Part shown: in pieces, positions 51,501 through 58,100 of the stretch | Position numbering within the stretch: the stretch's first letter is position 1 | How the letters are laid out: each line of letters begins with the position of its first letter | NCBI GenBank assembly: GCA_013400975.1 | Contig: WBMZ01011788.1 | Span: 1 to 64,000, forward strand | Reading direction: 5' to 3' | Length of the DNA stretch: 64,000 nucleotides | DNA from: Atrichornis clamosus | Lineage: Eukaryota; Chordata; Aves; Passeriformes; Menuridae | The notes under the pieces: generated by a model | What the model saw: only the letters and a program-made list of their open reading frames with translations | Database searches by the model: none | What the model was told of the DNA's origin: nothing | Made by a program: the position numbers and the translations under genes

Positions 51501-52350
51501 TTGACCAGATTTAGCCATTGAGTTCTAAAGGTCAGTCTGGGTGTCATATTTTTTTTATACGTAGTCATAGGCTTGGGATACAGTTAATGCAGTCGCTGCA
51601 ATTTTTGTCAAATTTAGAATCCTCAGGAATATAGTAAAAAGCTATAAATTATCACAAATTGGTTTTAGGAGCTCATTAGAAATGAGAACTGGTATTGAAG
51701 AATTACAGGGAAACTGAAATGCAGAGAACACATCCTATAAGTATTTTACACTTAGTCTGTATAAATTAGACTGTGTAAAAGTGTGTCCAGTGTTGGAGTT
51801 TTCTGAGTTTTCTGCCCAGTGTCTGGCAGGCTAAACAAGTCTTAAGACAAATTTCCATGTTTTCTTCTTACTAAAGAAAGAGATACATGCATGTTTATTC
51901 TCACAATGCTTATTTCTGCTTGACAGAGTTTCTCTAACTGAAACTTTCTGCAGAAAATGACTTGATAAACCATGAAAATGTAGTTTGGTAAATGCTTTGG
52001 TGAGAGAATTACATGAGATTAGACTTTAAGTCCTTATTTTTGAAGAGAATGTCCAGGGAACATGGAAATAAGCATAGTAAATAAGATGTATTGATTATTG
52101 CTATGTCTTTTGGTTTAATGGTGTGTGATGATTCTCTTAACAAAATTATTGCATATAAAATTCTGTGTTTCAGTGTACTCAAACTTGTGGGGATGGAATA
52201 AAGACAAGACTGGTGATTTGTCAGCTTCCTACTGGCCAGATATTGGGTGATCAAAACTGTGAAATTCTAGACAAGCCACCTAATATGGCACAATGTAATG
52301 TGCATTCTTGCCCTGGTGATGTTTCATGGCATCGGGGACCGTGGAAATCG
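12255..52350 (+). CDS. ADAMTS20: ADAMTS20, partial gene: 25 internal exons (end of propeptide to start of TSR11)
   Basis: Secreted zinc metalloprotease of the ADAMTS family (GON-1 subgroup) that acts on extracellular matrix proteoglycans such as versican; in mammals it is linked to melanoblast survival and palate development. Twenty-five exons with GT..AG borders and matching phases join into about 1,226 uninterrupted codons. Domains in order: propeptide end with RKKR, metalloprotease (HELGHVFNVPHD, HVMAP), disintegrin-like, TSR1, Cys-rich ([11 protein letters not shown]), spacer, TSR2-TSR10 and the first residues of TSR11. ADAMTS20 is preferred over ADAMTS9 because of paralog-specific stretches: [12 protein letters not shown] followed by FTWDPYGPW in the spacer/TSR2, CMKYS plus VDDRYC in TSR3, and [15 protein letters not shown] in TSR7. 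This comparison is from memory of the human proteins. The 5' exons (signal peptide, most of the propeptide) and the 3' exons (remaining TSRs, GON domain) are outside the window. No frameshift or stop was seen. Confidence 0.93.
16780..16827. repeat. Palindrome flanked by 14-bp direct repeats
   Basis: AAATTCTCTGAGCT occurs at 16780-16793 and 16814-16827. Between and overlapping them is a perfect inverted repeat TTATATAATT / AATTATATAA (16793-16802 and 16806-16815) with a 3-nt loop. Confidence 0.8.
16989..17310 (+). mobile_element. CR1 LINE fragment: ORF2 region C-terminal to the reverse transcriptase
   Basis: The translation gives [16 protein letters not shown] in one frame, and then, after a frameshift, [51 protein letters not shown] and [13 protein letters not shown]. 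This is the conserved CR1 segment downstream of the RT palm. The element decays after about 17300 and has no octamer tail. Same orientation as ADAMTS20. Confidence 0.88.
17830..18245 (+). mobile_element. CR1 LINE fragment: reverse transcriptase palm
   Basis: The translation contains [56 protein letters not shown] and [12 protein letters not shown]. These correspond to CR1 RT motifs around the catalytic FADD box, here degraded to LADD. There is an in-frame stop (near 17955) and frame disruption, so it is inactive. It lies downstream of a fragment that should come after it in an intact element. Confidence 0.88.
19513..19534 (+). repeat. 22-nt A homopolymer
   Basis: Uninterrupted A run in the intron. 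No retrotransposon body was recognised immediately upstream. Confidence 0.8.
20346..20429 (+). CDS. ADAMTS20: ADAMTS20 exon: metalloprotease
   Basis: 84 nt, phase 0/0, acceptor CTCTTTAG, donor GTAAGA. Encodes [16 protein letters not shown] and ends VIHNEQ, part of the central beta-sheet of the reprolysin-type catalytic fold. A 710-nt intron without other features follows. Confidence 0.95.
21140..21264 (+). CDS. ADAMTS20: ADAMTS20 exon: metalloprotease
   Basis: 125 nt, phase 0 in and phase 2 out, acceptor TTGCTTAG, donor GTACAG. Encodes [20 protein letters not shown] and then HHDTAVLIT, the conserved ADAMTS core strand and helix before the substrate cleft. The 928-nt intron that follows contains a 17-bp direct repeat (21359-21375 and 21384-21400). 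Confidence 0.95.
22193..22233 (+). CDS. ADAMTS20: ADAMTS20 micro-exon: metalloprotease
   Basis: Only 41 nt. It completes the split Arg codon and encodes [13 protein letters not shown] plus the first base of a Gly codon. Acceptor CCTTCAAG, donor GTGAGT. The two Cys residues belong to the conserved catalytic-domain disulfides. A 322-nt intron follows. Confidence 0.94.
22556..22661 (+). CDS. ADAMTS20: ADAMTS20 exon: catalytic helix with HELGH
   Basis: 106 nt, acceptor TTTTGCAG, donor GTAAGT, split codons at both ends. Encodes [14 protein letters not shown] followed by [20 protein letters not shown] (codons 22645-22659) carries the first two zinc-binding His residues and the catalytic Glu. The third His is on the next exon. 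The following intron is 1,109 nt. Confidence 0.96.
23771..23917 (+). CDS. ADAMTS20: ADAMTS20 exon: third zinc ligand and Met-turn
   Basis: 147 nt, acceptor GCTTTTTAG, donor GTGAGT. Continues the zinc motif as FNVPHDD, so the complete motif is HELGHVFNVPHD, with Asn (codon 23775-23777) at the position usually Gly. The Met-turn HVMAP follows, then [20 protein letters not shown], the end of the catalytic domain. A 651-nt intron follows. Confidence 0.96.
24569..24710 (+). CDS. ADAMTS20: ADAMTS20 exon: end of metalloprotease and start of disintegrin-like domain
   Basis: 142 nt, acceptor TTACAACAG, donor GTGAGT. Encodes [20 protein letters not shown], then [17 protein letters not shown] and [19 protein letters not shown] is typical of ADAMTS20. 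A 1,282-nt intron follows. Confidence 0.95.
25993..26097 (+). CDS. ADAMTS20: ADAMTS20 exon: disintegrin-like domain
   Basis: 105 nt, phase 0/0, acceptor TTCTTTTTAG, donor GTAAGT. Encodes [18 protein letters not shown] and then THQM-like [10 protein letters not shown], with the Cys spacing of the ADAMTS disintegrin-like domain. LWCTSTE is shared with human ADAMTS20. Confidence 0.93.
29240..29870 (-). repeat. Unassigned repeat-like island, possibly an LTR or old insertion
   Basis: Base composition and open frames differ from the surrounding intron. On the minus strand, near 29425, there is a TATA-like box (CATATAAAAGGAGC) after GGGACCCTAGAG, followed by long open stretches. On the plus strand a Pro-rich frame runs 29458-29691. 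I do not recognise the family. It could be an ERV LTR with adjoining internal sequence, or ancient unique sequence. No termini or target duplication were identified, so the limits are approximate. Confidence 0.3.
31402..31425. repeat. Perfect 10-bp inverted repeat with 4-nt loop
   Basis: TCTGTAACTG, then TGAG, then CAGTTACAGA, able to form a small hairpin in an intron. There is no T run after it and no known RNA gene context. Confidence 0.8.
33606..33751 (+). CDS. ADAMTS20: ADAMTS20 exon: end of disintegrin-like domain and start of TSR1
   Basis: 146 nt, acceptor CTGTGCAG, donor GTATGC (weak). Encodes [19 protein letters not shown], then the central TSR core [17 protein letters not shown]. 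It has a WxxW C-mannosylation motif and CSRTCGGG fits the POFUT2 O-fucose consensus CxxS/TCxxG. The frame is confirmed by the next exon completing NRPEPRNGG. A 1,336-nt intron follows. Confidence 0.95.
35088..35269 (+). CDS. ADAMTS20: ADAMTS20 exon: end of TSR1 and start of Cys-rich domain
   Basis: 182 nt, acceptor TTTGCTAG, donor GTAAGT. Encodes [20 protein letters not shown] (TSR1 end), then [20 protein letters not shown] and VRWLPKYSG. The following intron is only 96 nt and has an early in-frame stop. Confidence 0.96.
35366..35502 (+). CDS. ADAMTS20: ADAMTS20 exon: Cys-rich domain
   Basis: 137 nt, acceptor TCTTTCCAG, donor GTATTT (weak). Encodes [20 protein letters not shown], then [20 protein letters not shown]. 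This is the ADAMTS Cys-rich CA subdomain, involved in substrate and matrix contacts. A 1,159-nt intron follows. Confidence 0.96.
36662..36779 (+). CDS. ADAMTS20: ADAMTS20 exon: Cys-rich domain end
   Basis: 118 nt, acceptor TTTTTGTAG, donor GTATGT. Encodes [20 protein letters not shown], then GGDNSSC and [17 protein letters not shown] includes an N-glycosylation sequon. The family usually has CGVCGGD; here Val is replaced by Ile. Confidence 0.96.
36780..40332. other. ADAMTS20: ADAMTS20 intron (3.6 kb) with a solo LTR
   Basis: No exon was found. It carries the LTR at 38864-39403 and a T homopolymer near 36797-36812. The rest shows nothing recognisable. Confidence 0.8.
38864..39403 (-). mobile_element. 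Solo LTR of an avian endogenous retrovirus
   Basis: About 540 bp starting TGTCATGGGGTAACCC. It contains, in order, sequence matching a common bird LTR family as I remember it: CAGCCACTCACTCAC, GGGAAGAGAATCAG, GATAAAGACAGTTCAATAGG, GCCCAGCATGATGCCGTAT, CCCCTCCCAACTCTTGTGC and GAAAATTATCTCTATCCCAG. The likely sense strand is minus, because the complement places TATA-like and polyadenylation-type sequence in the expected order. A possible 5-bp target duplication AAAGT lies at 38859-38863 and 39404-39408. No internal retroviral genes are attached, so it is a solo LTR. Family name and class are not assigned. Confidence 0.85.
40333..40428 (+). CDS. ADAMTS20: ADAMTS20 exon: start of spacer domain
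   Basis: 96 nt, acceptor CATTGCAG, donor GTAAAA. Completes a Gly codon and encodes [20 protein letters not shown], then [11 protein letters not shown]. This is the first strands of the ADAMTS spacer, a substrate-recognition module. A 1,158-nt intron follows. Confidence 0.96.
41587..41753 (+). CDS. ADAMTS20: ADAMTS20 exon: spacer
   Basis: 167 nt, acceptor CACTTATAG, donor GTGCAT (weak). Encodes [20 protein letters not shown], then [20 protein letters not shown] and LTLQ, with two sequons (NNT, NST). The following intron (41754-41861) is 108 nt, a multiple of three, and has no in-frame stop. Confidence 0.96.
41862..41991 (+). CDS. ADAMTS20: ADAMTS20 exon: spacer end and start of TSR2
   Basis: 130 nt, acceptor CTCAATCAAG (weak pyrimidine tract), donor GTACTG. 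Encodes [20 protein letters not shown], then [12 protein letters not shown] and CSRMCQ. The spacer end and TSR2 start resemble human ADAMTS20 rather than ADAMTS9. A 1,084-nt intron follows. Confidence 0.96.
43076..43202 (+). CDS. ADAMTS20: ADAMTS20 exon: TSR2
   Basis: 127 nt, acceptor TTTTTCAAG, donor GTAAAA. Encodes [20 protein letters not shown], then [20 protein letters not shown], the rest of TSR2. TSR2 lacks Ser/Thr in CSRMCQG, so O-fucosylation is not expected there. The following 705-nt intron holds nothing recognised. Confidence 0.95.
43908..44118 (+). CDS. ADAMTS20: ADAMTS20 exon: TSR3 and start of TSR4
   Basis: 211 nt, acceptor TCATTGTAG, donor GTACAA. Encodes [20 protein letters not shown], then [19 protein letters not shown] and HGDC, ending in WHYTEWSE, the Trp ladder of TSR4. 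TSR3 has Gln instead of Ser/Thr (CTSQCGPG). From here on introns fall just before the first Cys of each TSR. A 512-nt intron follows. Confidence 0.96.
44631..44795 (+). CDS. ADAMTS20: ADAMTS20 exon: TSR4 core and start of TSR5
   Basis: 165 nt, phase 0/0, acceptor TACATTGCAG, donor GTAATT. Encodes [20 protein letters not shown], then [20 protein letters not shown] and DWSE. Six TSR Cys are kept. Ala replaces the common Gly after the second Cys, but CxxSCxxG is intact. The next intron is 687 nt. Confidence 0.96.
45483..45647 (+). CDS. ADAMTS20: ADAMTS20 exon: TSR5 core and start of TSR6
   Basis: 165 nt, phase 0/0, acceptor AATTTTACAG, donor GTGAGT. Encodes [20 protein letters not shown], then [20 protein letters not shown] and WQVGPWGS. 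The 1,664-nt intron that follows contains an LTR fragment. Confidence 0.96.
46915..47206 (-). mobile_element. Truncated LTR fragment related to the solo LTR at 38.9 kb
   Basis: Diverged copy in the same orientation as the LTR at 38864. Aligned landmarks include CTGAGATGACATTACATAGCATGG (compare GCCCAGCATGATGCCGTATAG in the other copy), then GGTCAGCTATTCTGGCAGTG, CCCACCTCCAGCC, AGCCAAAACATTGACGTGTT and GAAAGTTAACACCATCCCGG. Only about 290 bp of one end is kept, and the outermost terminus is degraded. It ends about 105 nt before the acceptor of the exon at 47312. Recognition is by eye. Confidence 0.7.
47312..47434 (+). CDS. ADAMTS20: ADAMTS20 exon: TSR6 first part
   Basis: 123 nt, phase 0/0, acceptor CTTTAACAG, donor GTAAGT. 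Encodes [20 protein letters not shown], then [20 protein letters not shown]6 is split over two exons, unlike the single-exon cores of its neighbours. An 876-nt intron follows. Confidence 0.95.
48311..48418 (+). CDS. ADAMTS20: ADAMTS20 exon: TSR6 end, linker, start of TSR7
   Basis: 108 nt, phase 0/0, acceptor CCCCCACAG, donor GTACGT. Encodes ECELPSC (last two Cys of TSR6), a linker of about 20 residues, and WRYGSWTP. The placement of the linker before a WRxGSWTP repeat matches mammalian ADAMTS20. A 1,160-nt intron follows. Confidence 0.95.
49579..49743 (+). CDS. ADAMTS20: ADAMTS20 exon: TSR7 core and start of TSR8
   Basis: 165 nt, phase 0/0, acceptor CTGACAG, donor GTAAGT. Encodes [20 protein letters not shown], then [20 protein letters not shown] and [22 protein letters not shown] is specific to ADAMTS20 as I recall it. 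A 225-nt intron follows. Confidence 0.97.
49969..50259 (+). CDS. ADAMTS20: ADAMTS20 exon: TSR8 core, His-rich linker, start of TSR9
   Basis: 291 nt, the largest exon here, phase 0/0, acceptor TTGGTCAG, donor GTAAGA. Encodes [20 protein letters not shown], then YCDPESRPP and CTMPPC. A linker of about 43 residues with a His cluster ([12 protein letters not shown]) follows, and the exon ends in [11 protein letters not shown]8 has Asp in place of the usual Gly after its second Cys. A 331-nt intron follows. Confidence 0.96.
50591..50752 (+). CDS. ADAMTS20: ADAMTS20 exon: TSR9 core and start of TSR10
   Basis: 162 nt, phase 0/0, acceptor TTTTGGTAG, donor GTAAGA. Encodes [20 protein letters not shown], then [18 protein letters not shown] and WNFGNWGE. 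The following 1,421-nt intron holds nothing recognised. Confidence 0.96.
52174..52350 (+). CDS. ADAMTS20: ADAMTS20 exon: TSR10 core and start of TSR11 (last exon in window)
   Basis: 177 nt, phase 0/0, acceptor TGTGTTTCAG, donor GTACGA. Encodes [20 protein letters not shown], then [20 protein letters not shown] and WHRGPWKS. It ends in the Trp ladder of TSR11, whose first Cys must lie on an exon beyond the window. Confidence 0.96.
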
Positions 52351-52623
52351 GTACGATAGCATTCACTAATATTTTTTGCTTTCTTGTTCTTTCTGTCACT
52401 CTATTTCCCCTTGTCTTTTAAAAGTTATATGATTATTTCATTTGATAACAGTGAAATAACAATGCATGTAGAATATAGTCTATGTAGTTTCATTAAGAAA
52501 GTCTTCCTGCAGTCATTGCATTGACAAGCAGCCATTTCCTTCAGTGGGAACTCTTATCATGCTCTGGAAAACATCATAGGGAATATTTTGAAAATTACCA
52601 GAAATCATTATCACTAATAGCAG

Positions 52624-52875
52624 TACGTAATAGGTGTTCCATTTTTAAGTGTTACAATTTGATCTGTGTTTAAATTTAAAAGTATGTGCTGTAATTTATG
52701 CTGTACAATACGTAATAGGTGTTCCATTTTTAAGTGTTACAATTTGATCTGTGTTTAAATTTAAAAGTATGTGCTGTAATTTATGCTGTACAATACGTAA
52801 TAGGTGTTCCATTTTTAAGTGTTACAATTTGATCTGTGTTTAAATTTAAAAGTATGTGCTGTAATTTATGCTGTA
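52624..52875. repeat. Perfect tandem repeat, 85-bp unit, about 2.96 copies
   Basis: Copies start at 52624, 52709 and 52794, each opening TACGTAATAGGTGTTCC. The third stops after 82 nt at CTGTA. All three look identical base for base. It lies 273 nt after the donor of the last exon. It is either a very recent expansion (minisatellite) or an assembly artefact. Confidence 0.95.
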
Positions 52876-55118
52876 GTATTATCTACGTATTTATATTTGT
52901 AAAAATACCCCAAATTTTTTAGTGCATAACTTTTTTCCTATAGTATACTATAGGAATATTTAAGTATAAAATAACTCACACACAAGTATGTTATACTCTG
53001 TCATCAAACATTTTACTCCTTATTACCTGTACATTTGTTTATAAAAGTTTATATTAGTGGGTTTAAAACAGGGACTAATTAAAGCAATCTTTGTATAATT
53101 ATGTATGTAACTATAATGTGTTATTGTCTGCATGTCACTGTCTATTAATGTGTAAAAATGCCTACTCTAATCACCATTAATCTTCAAAATTGCCACTAGC
53201 ACATTATTAACATACTGAAGTAATCACAGCAAACTCTGCAATATAGAGCACATTATATTTCCCAAGCTGTGAATTTGACAACAATATTGATTATTGTGCT
53301 AAATTCTAAGGAGAGTAATGGCAATCAAAGGACATTGAATCCAGTTCTGGTTCCATGGAAATCAGAAAAAACCCTGTCATTGACATCCCTGGAAGGTGGT
53401 CTGGGACAACAGTTGTCTGGGTTTTTTTATTAATAAAATTATGTAATTTGTCTCTTTGAATTAATATGGGAGCATTTAAAAAATATTATCTAATTTCAAC
53501 TATAATAATTTACTAATGTTTATGTAGTCTATTCTAATTTATTGCAAACAGACTGTAAAATGAGTTTGAATTATTGGTTTACCACAGTTATCTCTTTCTT
53601 CCACTATGCAAAACAGAGGTTTGGGTTTGTGTTTAGCAGACACCAGAGTATCTTATTTAGCCATTAGTCAAGTAATTAGTGGTGACTTGCTAATTAATGT
53701 ATGTACATTGGATGCTGAGAAGACAAGCGGGGTGCAGCACACCTGAACTTTTGAATTCCATGTTTGTTTTCCTTTTAGATCAAGAATTATTTGCAACTTG
53801 TTAGTTTCATGAGTGATGCAGTTTTCCCTGCATTAATAGATTCCCTGTAATCTCTTGTATTGTAAATATTGCATATGGCTTAGTTTTATAAAGATTTTCA
53901 TGTTAGTTTTTATCTCAAGTGACATCTAAAGCCATTTTAATCTTTCAAAAACAAAGTTTAGAATGGATTCTATTTATGAGAGAGAGAGTTTGTGGCCTCT
54001 TTCACATGATTGCAAGCCCTATGGTTAATCTGTAAAAGATTTCATTTCATCACACTATCTCATGCTACAGAAACAAAGCAGATTAAGAAAATAAAAGCAG
54101 ACTCACATATTGATTATGCTGTCACATTTTAGTAATTTAGCTAGTTTGCATGCTGCCAACATACAAACTTAGTCATTTTTTATTGCTGTTTAAACAGAGG
54201 AAAATTTATTCATTGAGCATGACTATTAGGAAGGAGCAGTAAAAGCTTTAGTCACAGAAACACTGTTATGGCCTAGCACAAACAGCTTTGTTTAGCCGTG
54301 GTTGACTAGTGATTTGTTAGTTTGGCAATAGATGATGGCCCTGCCTATCTTATGCATTTCTGGCATAAAATATGCTCAAATATAGGTTTAATGACTGGAT
54401 GCTCTCTGGAGGCTGAAGTCCTCAAGCCTGTCACATCTACACTTACACCCTTCTCTATAAGACAGCAAGAACCAGGTAAATAAATATTTATATTTTTCAT
54501 AAAAGTATTGAGTAGTATTTATGTGCCAGGACAGCCATGCATTGTGCTTTTGTGTCTACTAGTGAGATTCCAATGTTAAAATTTAAGCAGAAACTGTCAT
54601 GTGGGAATTCCCATGTGTAGTGTAATTTTCTGGAATAGATTCTGCCACCTTTTCCTTCTGACTTACATGGTGAAGATAAGACATGGAGAGGGTGAGTAGA
54701 AGGAAGAGAATCTCTGAGTAATTGATTTACCTGGAACAACTCCTTGACCTTCTTGATATTGGCTCTTCTCTGGCCCAGCCATTCAGAAAGGGGTATCAAA
54801 ATTGCTTAAAAAAACATTGCCTCATTCTGATGTAGCTTTGTCTAAACCATGCCTGACCTAAAAACTCCACTCAGATTATTACAGCTTTTTGATAGGCATA
54901 GTTTTCTCTTGGATTTTGGATTCCAGCAGGAACAGATTCAGAAAAAGTCAAATTAGCTAAGACTAATTCAGAACTCTTGAGTCAAGATCCTGATCCACCA
55001 TGTAGAAGGATTGTTCTAGTTTATCAATTGTCAAAGTCTTTTGTGTTTTGTTTCATATTGTGGCATTCTAGTTTCCTCCTAACAAAGAATTCTAGCAAGA
55101 AACAACTGGATTGACAAG

Positions 55119-55179
55119 GCAGAGATTAGACTAGATGATCTTGGAAGTCTTTTCCAATGTTAATGATTCTATGATTCTA
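55119..55179 (+). mobile_element. CR1 LINE 3' end
   Basis: GCAGAGATTAGACTAGATGATCTT (split here as GACTAGATGATCTT), then TTTTCCAATG and ATGATTCTATGATTCT. This is the conserved CR1 3' UTR terminus with the 8-bp terminal repeat. Only the tail is recognisable, in the same orientation as the gene, so it is a short 5'-truncated copy. Confidence 0.8.
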
Positions 55180-58100
55180 GCTTCCTCCACTAGCTATTAC
55201 TGTATGTTTGAGAATAGAAGACTTTTAGCAGTATGCCTTTGAACTACAATTCTTTCAGTTATTGATTAATTTTGCACAACATAATTAAAATAAAACATAT
55301 CTTGTAAATGCACAAAAGGGCCCGTGCAAGGAAGGCTCTATTTATGATTTGAAGCCAGAATTTTGGTTGATGCTTCTGCAGTTTAGCACCGATTGGCTGT
55401 GACACTTTATAATGTCTGTCAGTGGCCACTGGAGCTGACCCTCACAAAGCTTAAAGGCTGTGTACTCCTCTGTTCCTGGTTTCTGCAGTTGTCCAAATGG
55501 ATGTGAGGCAAGTAAATCTCAAATTCTAAAGGCTCCTACCACTTCAGGAAGCTTTCTCAGAAACACCATACACGTTCAGAAACTTTGATTCTTTGGTAAT
55601 CTCTGAATTTTTAATTCAGTCCAGTATTTTCATATAATTATATCCAAACCAGAAAGACTCTCTGAAGTTTTACAGGGAGTATGGCTAGGAAACACATCCT
55701 TATGCCTGTAAGTTGAATTTGTTTGATCTGGAGGTCATTGAGAGACTGACAATGATCTTTTTAGGATGTGGCTTATGTCTTCTGCCCTCTTAATTTTGTG
55801 CAAGTTTCTAAGGGAATTTTCTTTAGTAAGAACTGAATCATCCTCATACTTTTTTTTAACTTTTTTTTTCTTAATTGCCTTTTTATCAAAATCCCAAGGA
55901 AAGGGAATGGGTTTATACCCAGTGCATTCATCTTGAAGGACTTTGCCTTTTTTTCTTAAAGAATATTTTAATTAATTTAATTAATTTAATGTAATTGAGG
56001 TTGATAAACATTATACAATCATTCCTAAATTCGTGTTTCAAAATTCAAAACATGTGACTTCAAGATTTCATTCCTGAATTGTCATGTATCTAAGTACAGC
56101 ACCTCTTTTTTGTTATACAGAAATGACAATTCAGAGGTATGTATTTTGATACATATATATTTGTAATGTATTTATTAGTTAAATAGTACTTGAGGTAAAT
56201 ATAGCTGCTTATTTTAATGTGGTTGCACCACCAGTAAATTTAGTCCATGTATCTTGGATATTTTTCTGTTACCCTACTCTGGTTTCACTGGTGAAGGGAT
56301 TGAGGCAATGTTCCAAAACTTCACGAAAGCATGAAGGACTTACAAGCTAAAAAGTATGGAAACCACATGTCACACTATATAATGTCAAGAAAAATTGTGT
56401 AGTGTTCTGACAGTTAGATAAGAGTACTTTGTTCTAGTATAGATTTTTATTGTATCCATTCTTTACACAGTGCGTTGTTGGGTTTTTTTTGTTTAGTTTG
56501 TGCAGTAGGACTTCGGGTTGATTGTATTAATTTTCATCAAAATGGTTCTGGTTTTCTGACCCTAATGATGACAAGTTGTGTTTTACTTAAAGCATGAAAA
56601 GAGAGAGTGTTGCAAATTTACAAAGAAAAGGTTTTTAGACTGAACCATAATTAGTAGGTTTTAAAATGTTGTGCTAGAAGAGTTGTAGAATAACCTCTCG
56701 AGTTCAAGAATGATGCTTTGTTATTTTCAATACTAAGCTTCTTTTTCTTTGAGCAGTGTTTCTCATATCCACACACTTTAGTATTCTTAGCTGAACAATT
56801 TTCTATAACCTGACAGAAAGTTTTGTGGAAATACAATCAAATCCAAGGTTGATTGGATCAATGGTTATGTTTAGACAGAAAAAAAATGCAGTTACATAAG
56901 GATGATATCTTTACAGTCTTGAAAAGCATCCATGTATAGCATGCTAGAAAAGAAAATATTATTTTTAGCAGTACTTGGCTGGGAAATAATTTGACCCACA
57001 GTAGCGAATCAGAAGATTTCTTATGCCAAAGTCCTCGCCTGGTCCCTGGGTGAAGTGTGTAATGTAAACATACATTTTGTTTTACTCTTTTTTCTACTGT
57101 TCAACAAGTGATAACTCTTCTATTCACCTAGTACGCATTTCTTAGTAGAGGTTTTTTATGATGCCTTCACATCTACTACTAATGGAAATATCCCCTTTTA
57201 ATCTCAGTTTCCTTTAAGGTTTTGGTGTTTATCGCTTGGTTAAATTGTCATGTCTTCCTTTCTAGTCTCTTCTTCTCTGCCATCTAGTTTGTTGTGTGCA
57301 CAATAGAGAACAGTGTAACTTTCTCAAAATTCCTGAGATATATATATATTTATTGTACTGTGTACCTTAATTTTTATATATTTTTCTAAAGATTTTAGGA
57401 AGCTTGGGCAGAAATTACAGTGGAGGAATACAATAAGCTATTCATATATGGGAAGGCGATACCTTCAGGCTTCACATAGTGAGAAAAGTCTGGTCACGTT
57501 TGTGGACGACAAGAATTTTGATACATTTAGGAGATTGATCTTATTTTTGACCCCTTGTACTTTTTCAGTGCTTGCAAAAACCCTTGAAGACCCAGGCAGC
57601 CAAACAGCAAAGTTTCTGCTTAGGCAGCTGCTGGTAGCAGTTGATGTTACCTTTATATTTCATTTTGGCATTCATTCTTGTATGAGTGTAGGTAGCTACC
57701 TAAATTTTATCATAAACATTTTAACCAAGTATGTCACAACTTGAATGTTTGCTACTCATCCTTTCTCATTGCTTTAGAAAGAATACCTAGCTCCTTACAG
57801 AAGAGAATTATATTTTGTTTGTCTGAAATGCTCATAAAATAAATATTTTAATTTCTTTTCTTTTCCTCACTCTTAGGATTTGTTTGTAATTCATAAGTAT
57901 TACTTGTGATTTCAGAGAAAATAGGCATAAACAGAATGGATCATTTTTGAAGTTAAGCTTAAGTGTCAGAAATGTGTTACTGCTATTACTTACTGTCTTT
58001 TAGACACGTAATCTAGTACTCTTTAAAGTAGCTGTTTTTCTAGCGCTTCAGTTTTCTACTTACTTGCTCCGGAATAATTTTGATGTAATTCTGTCTTTGC

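Noticed and set aside
12255..52350. Assignment to ADAMTS9 instead of ADAMTS20
   Set aside because: Some residues (zinc-motif Asn, [18 protein letters not shown]) look ADAMTS9-like, but the spacer/TSR2 junction, TSR3, the TSR6-TSR7 linker and TSR7 match ADAMTS20.
57448..57744. 98-codon open frame as a possible next ADAMTS20 exon
   Set aside because: It lacks the Cys/Trp pattern of a TSR and is not similar to the expected sequence.
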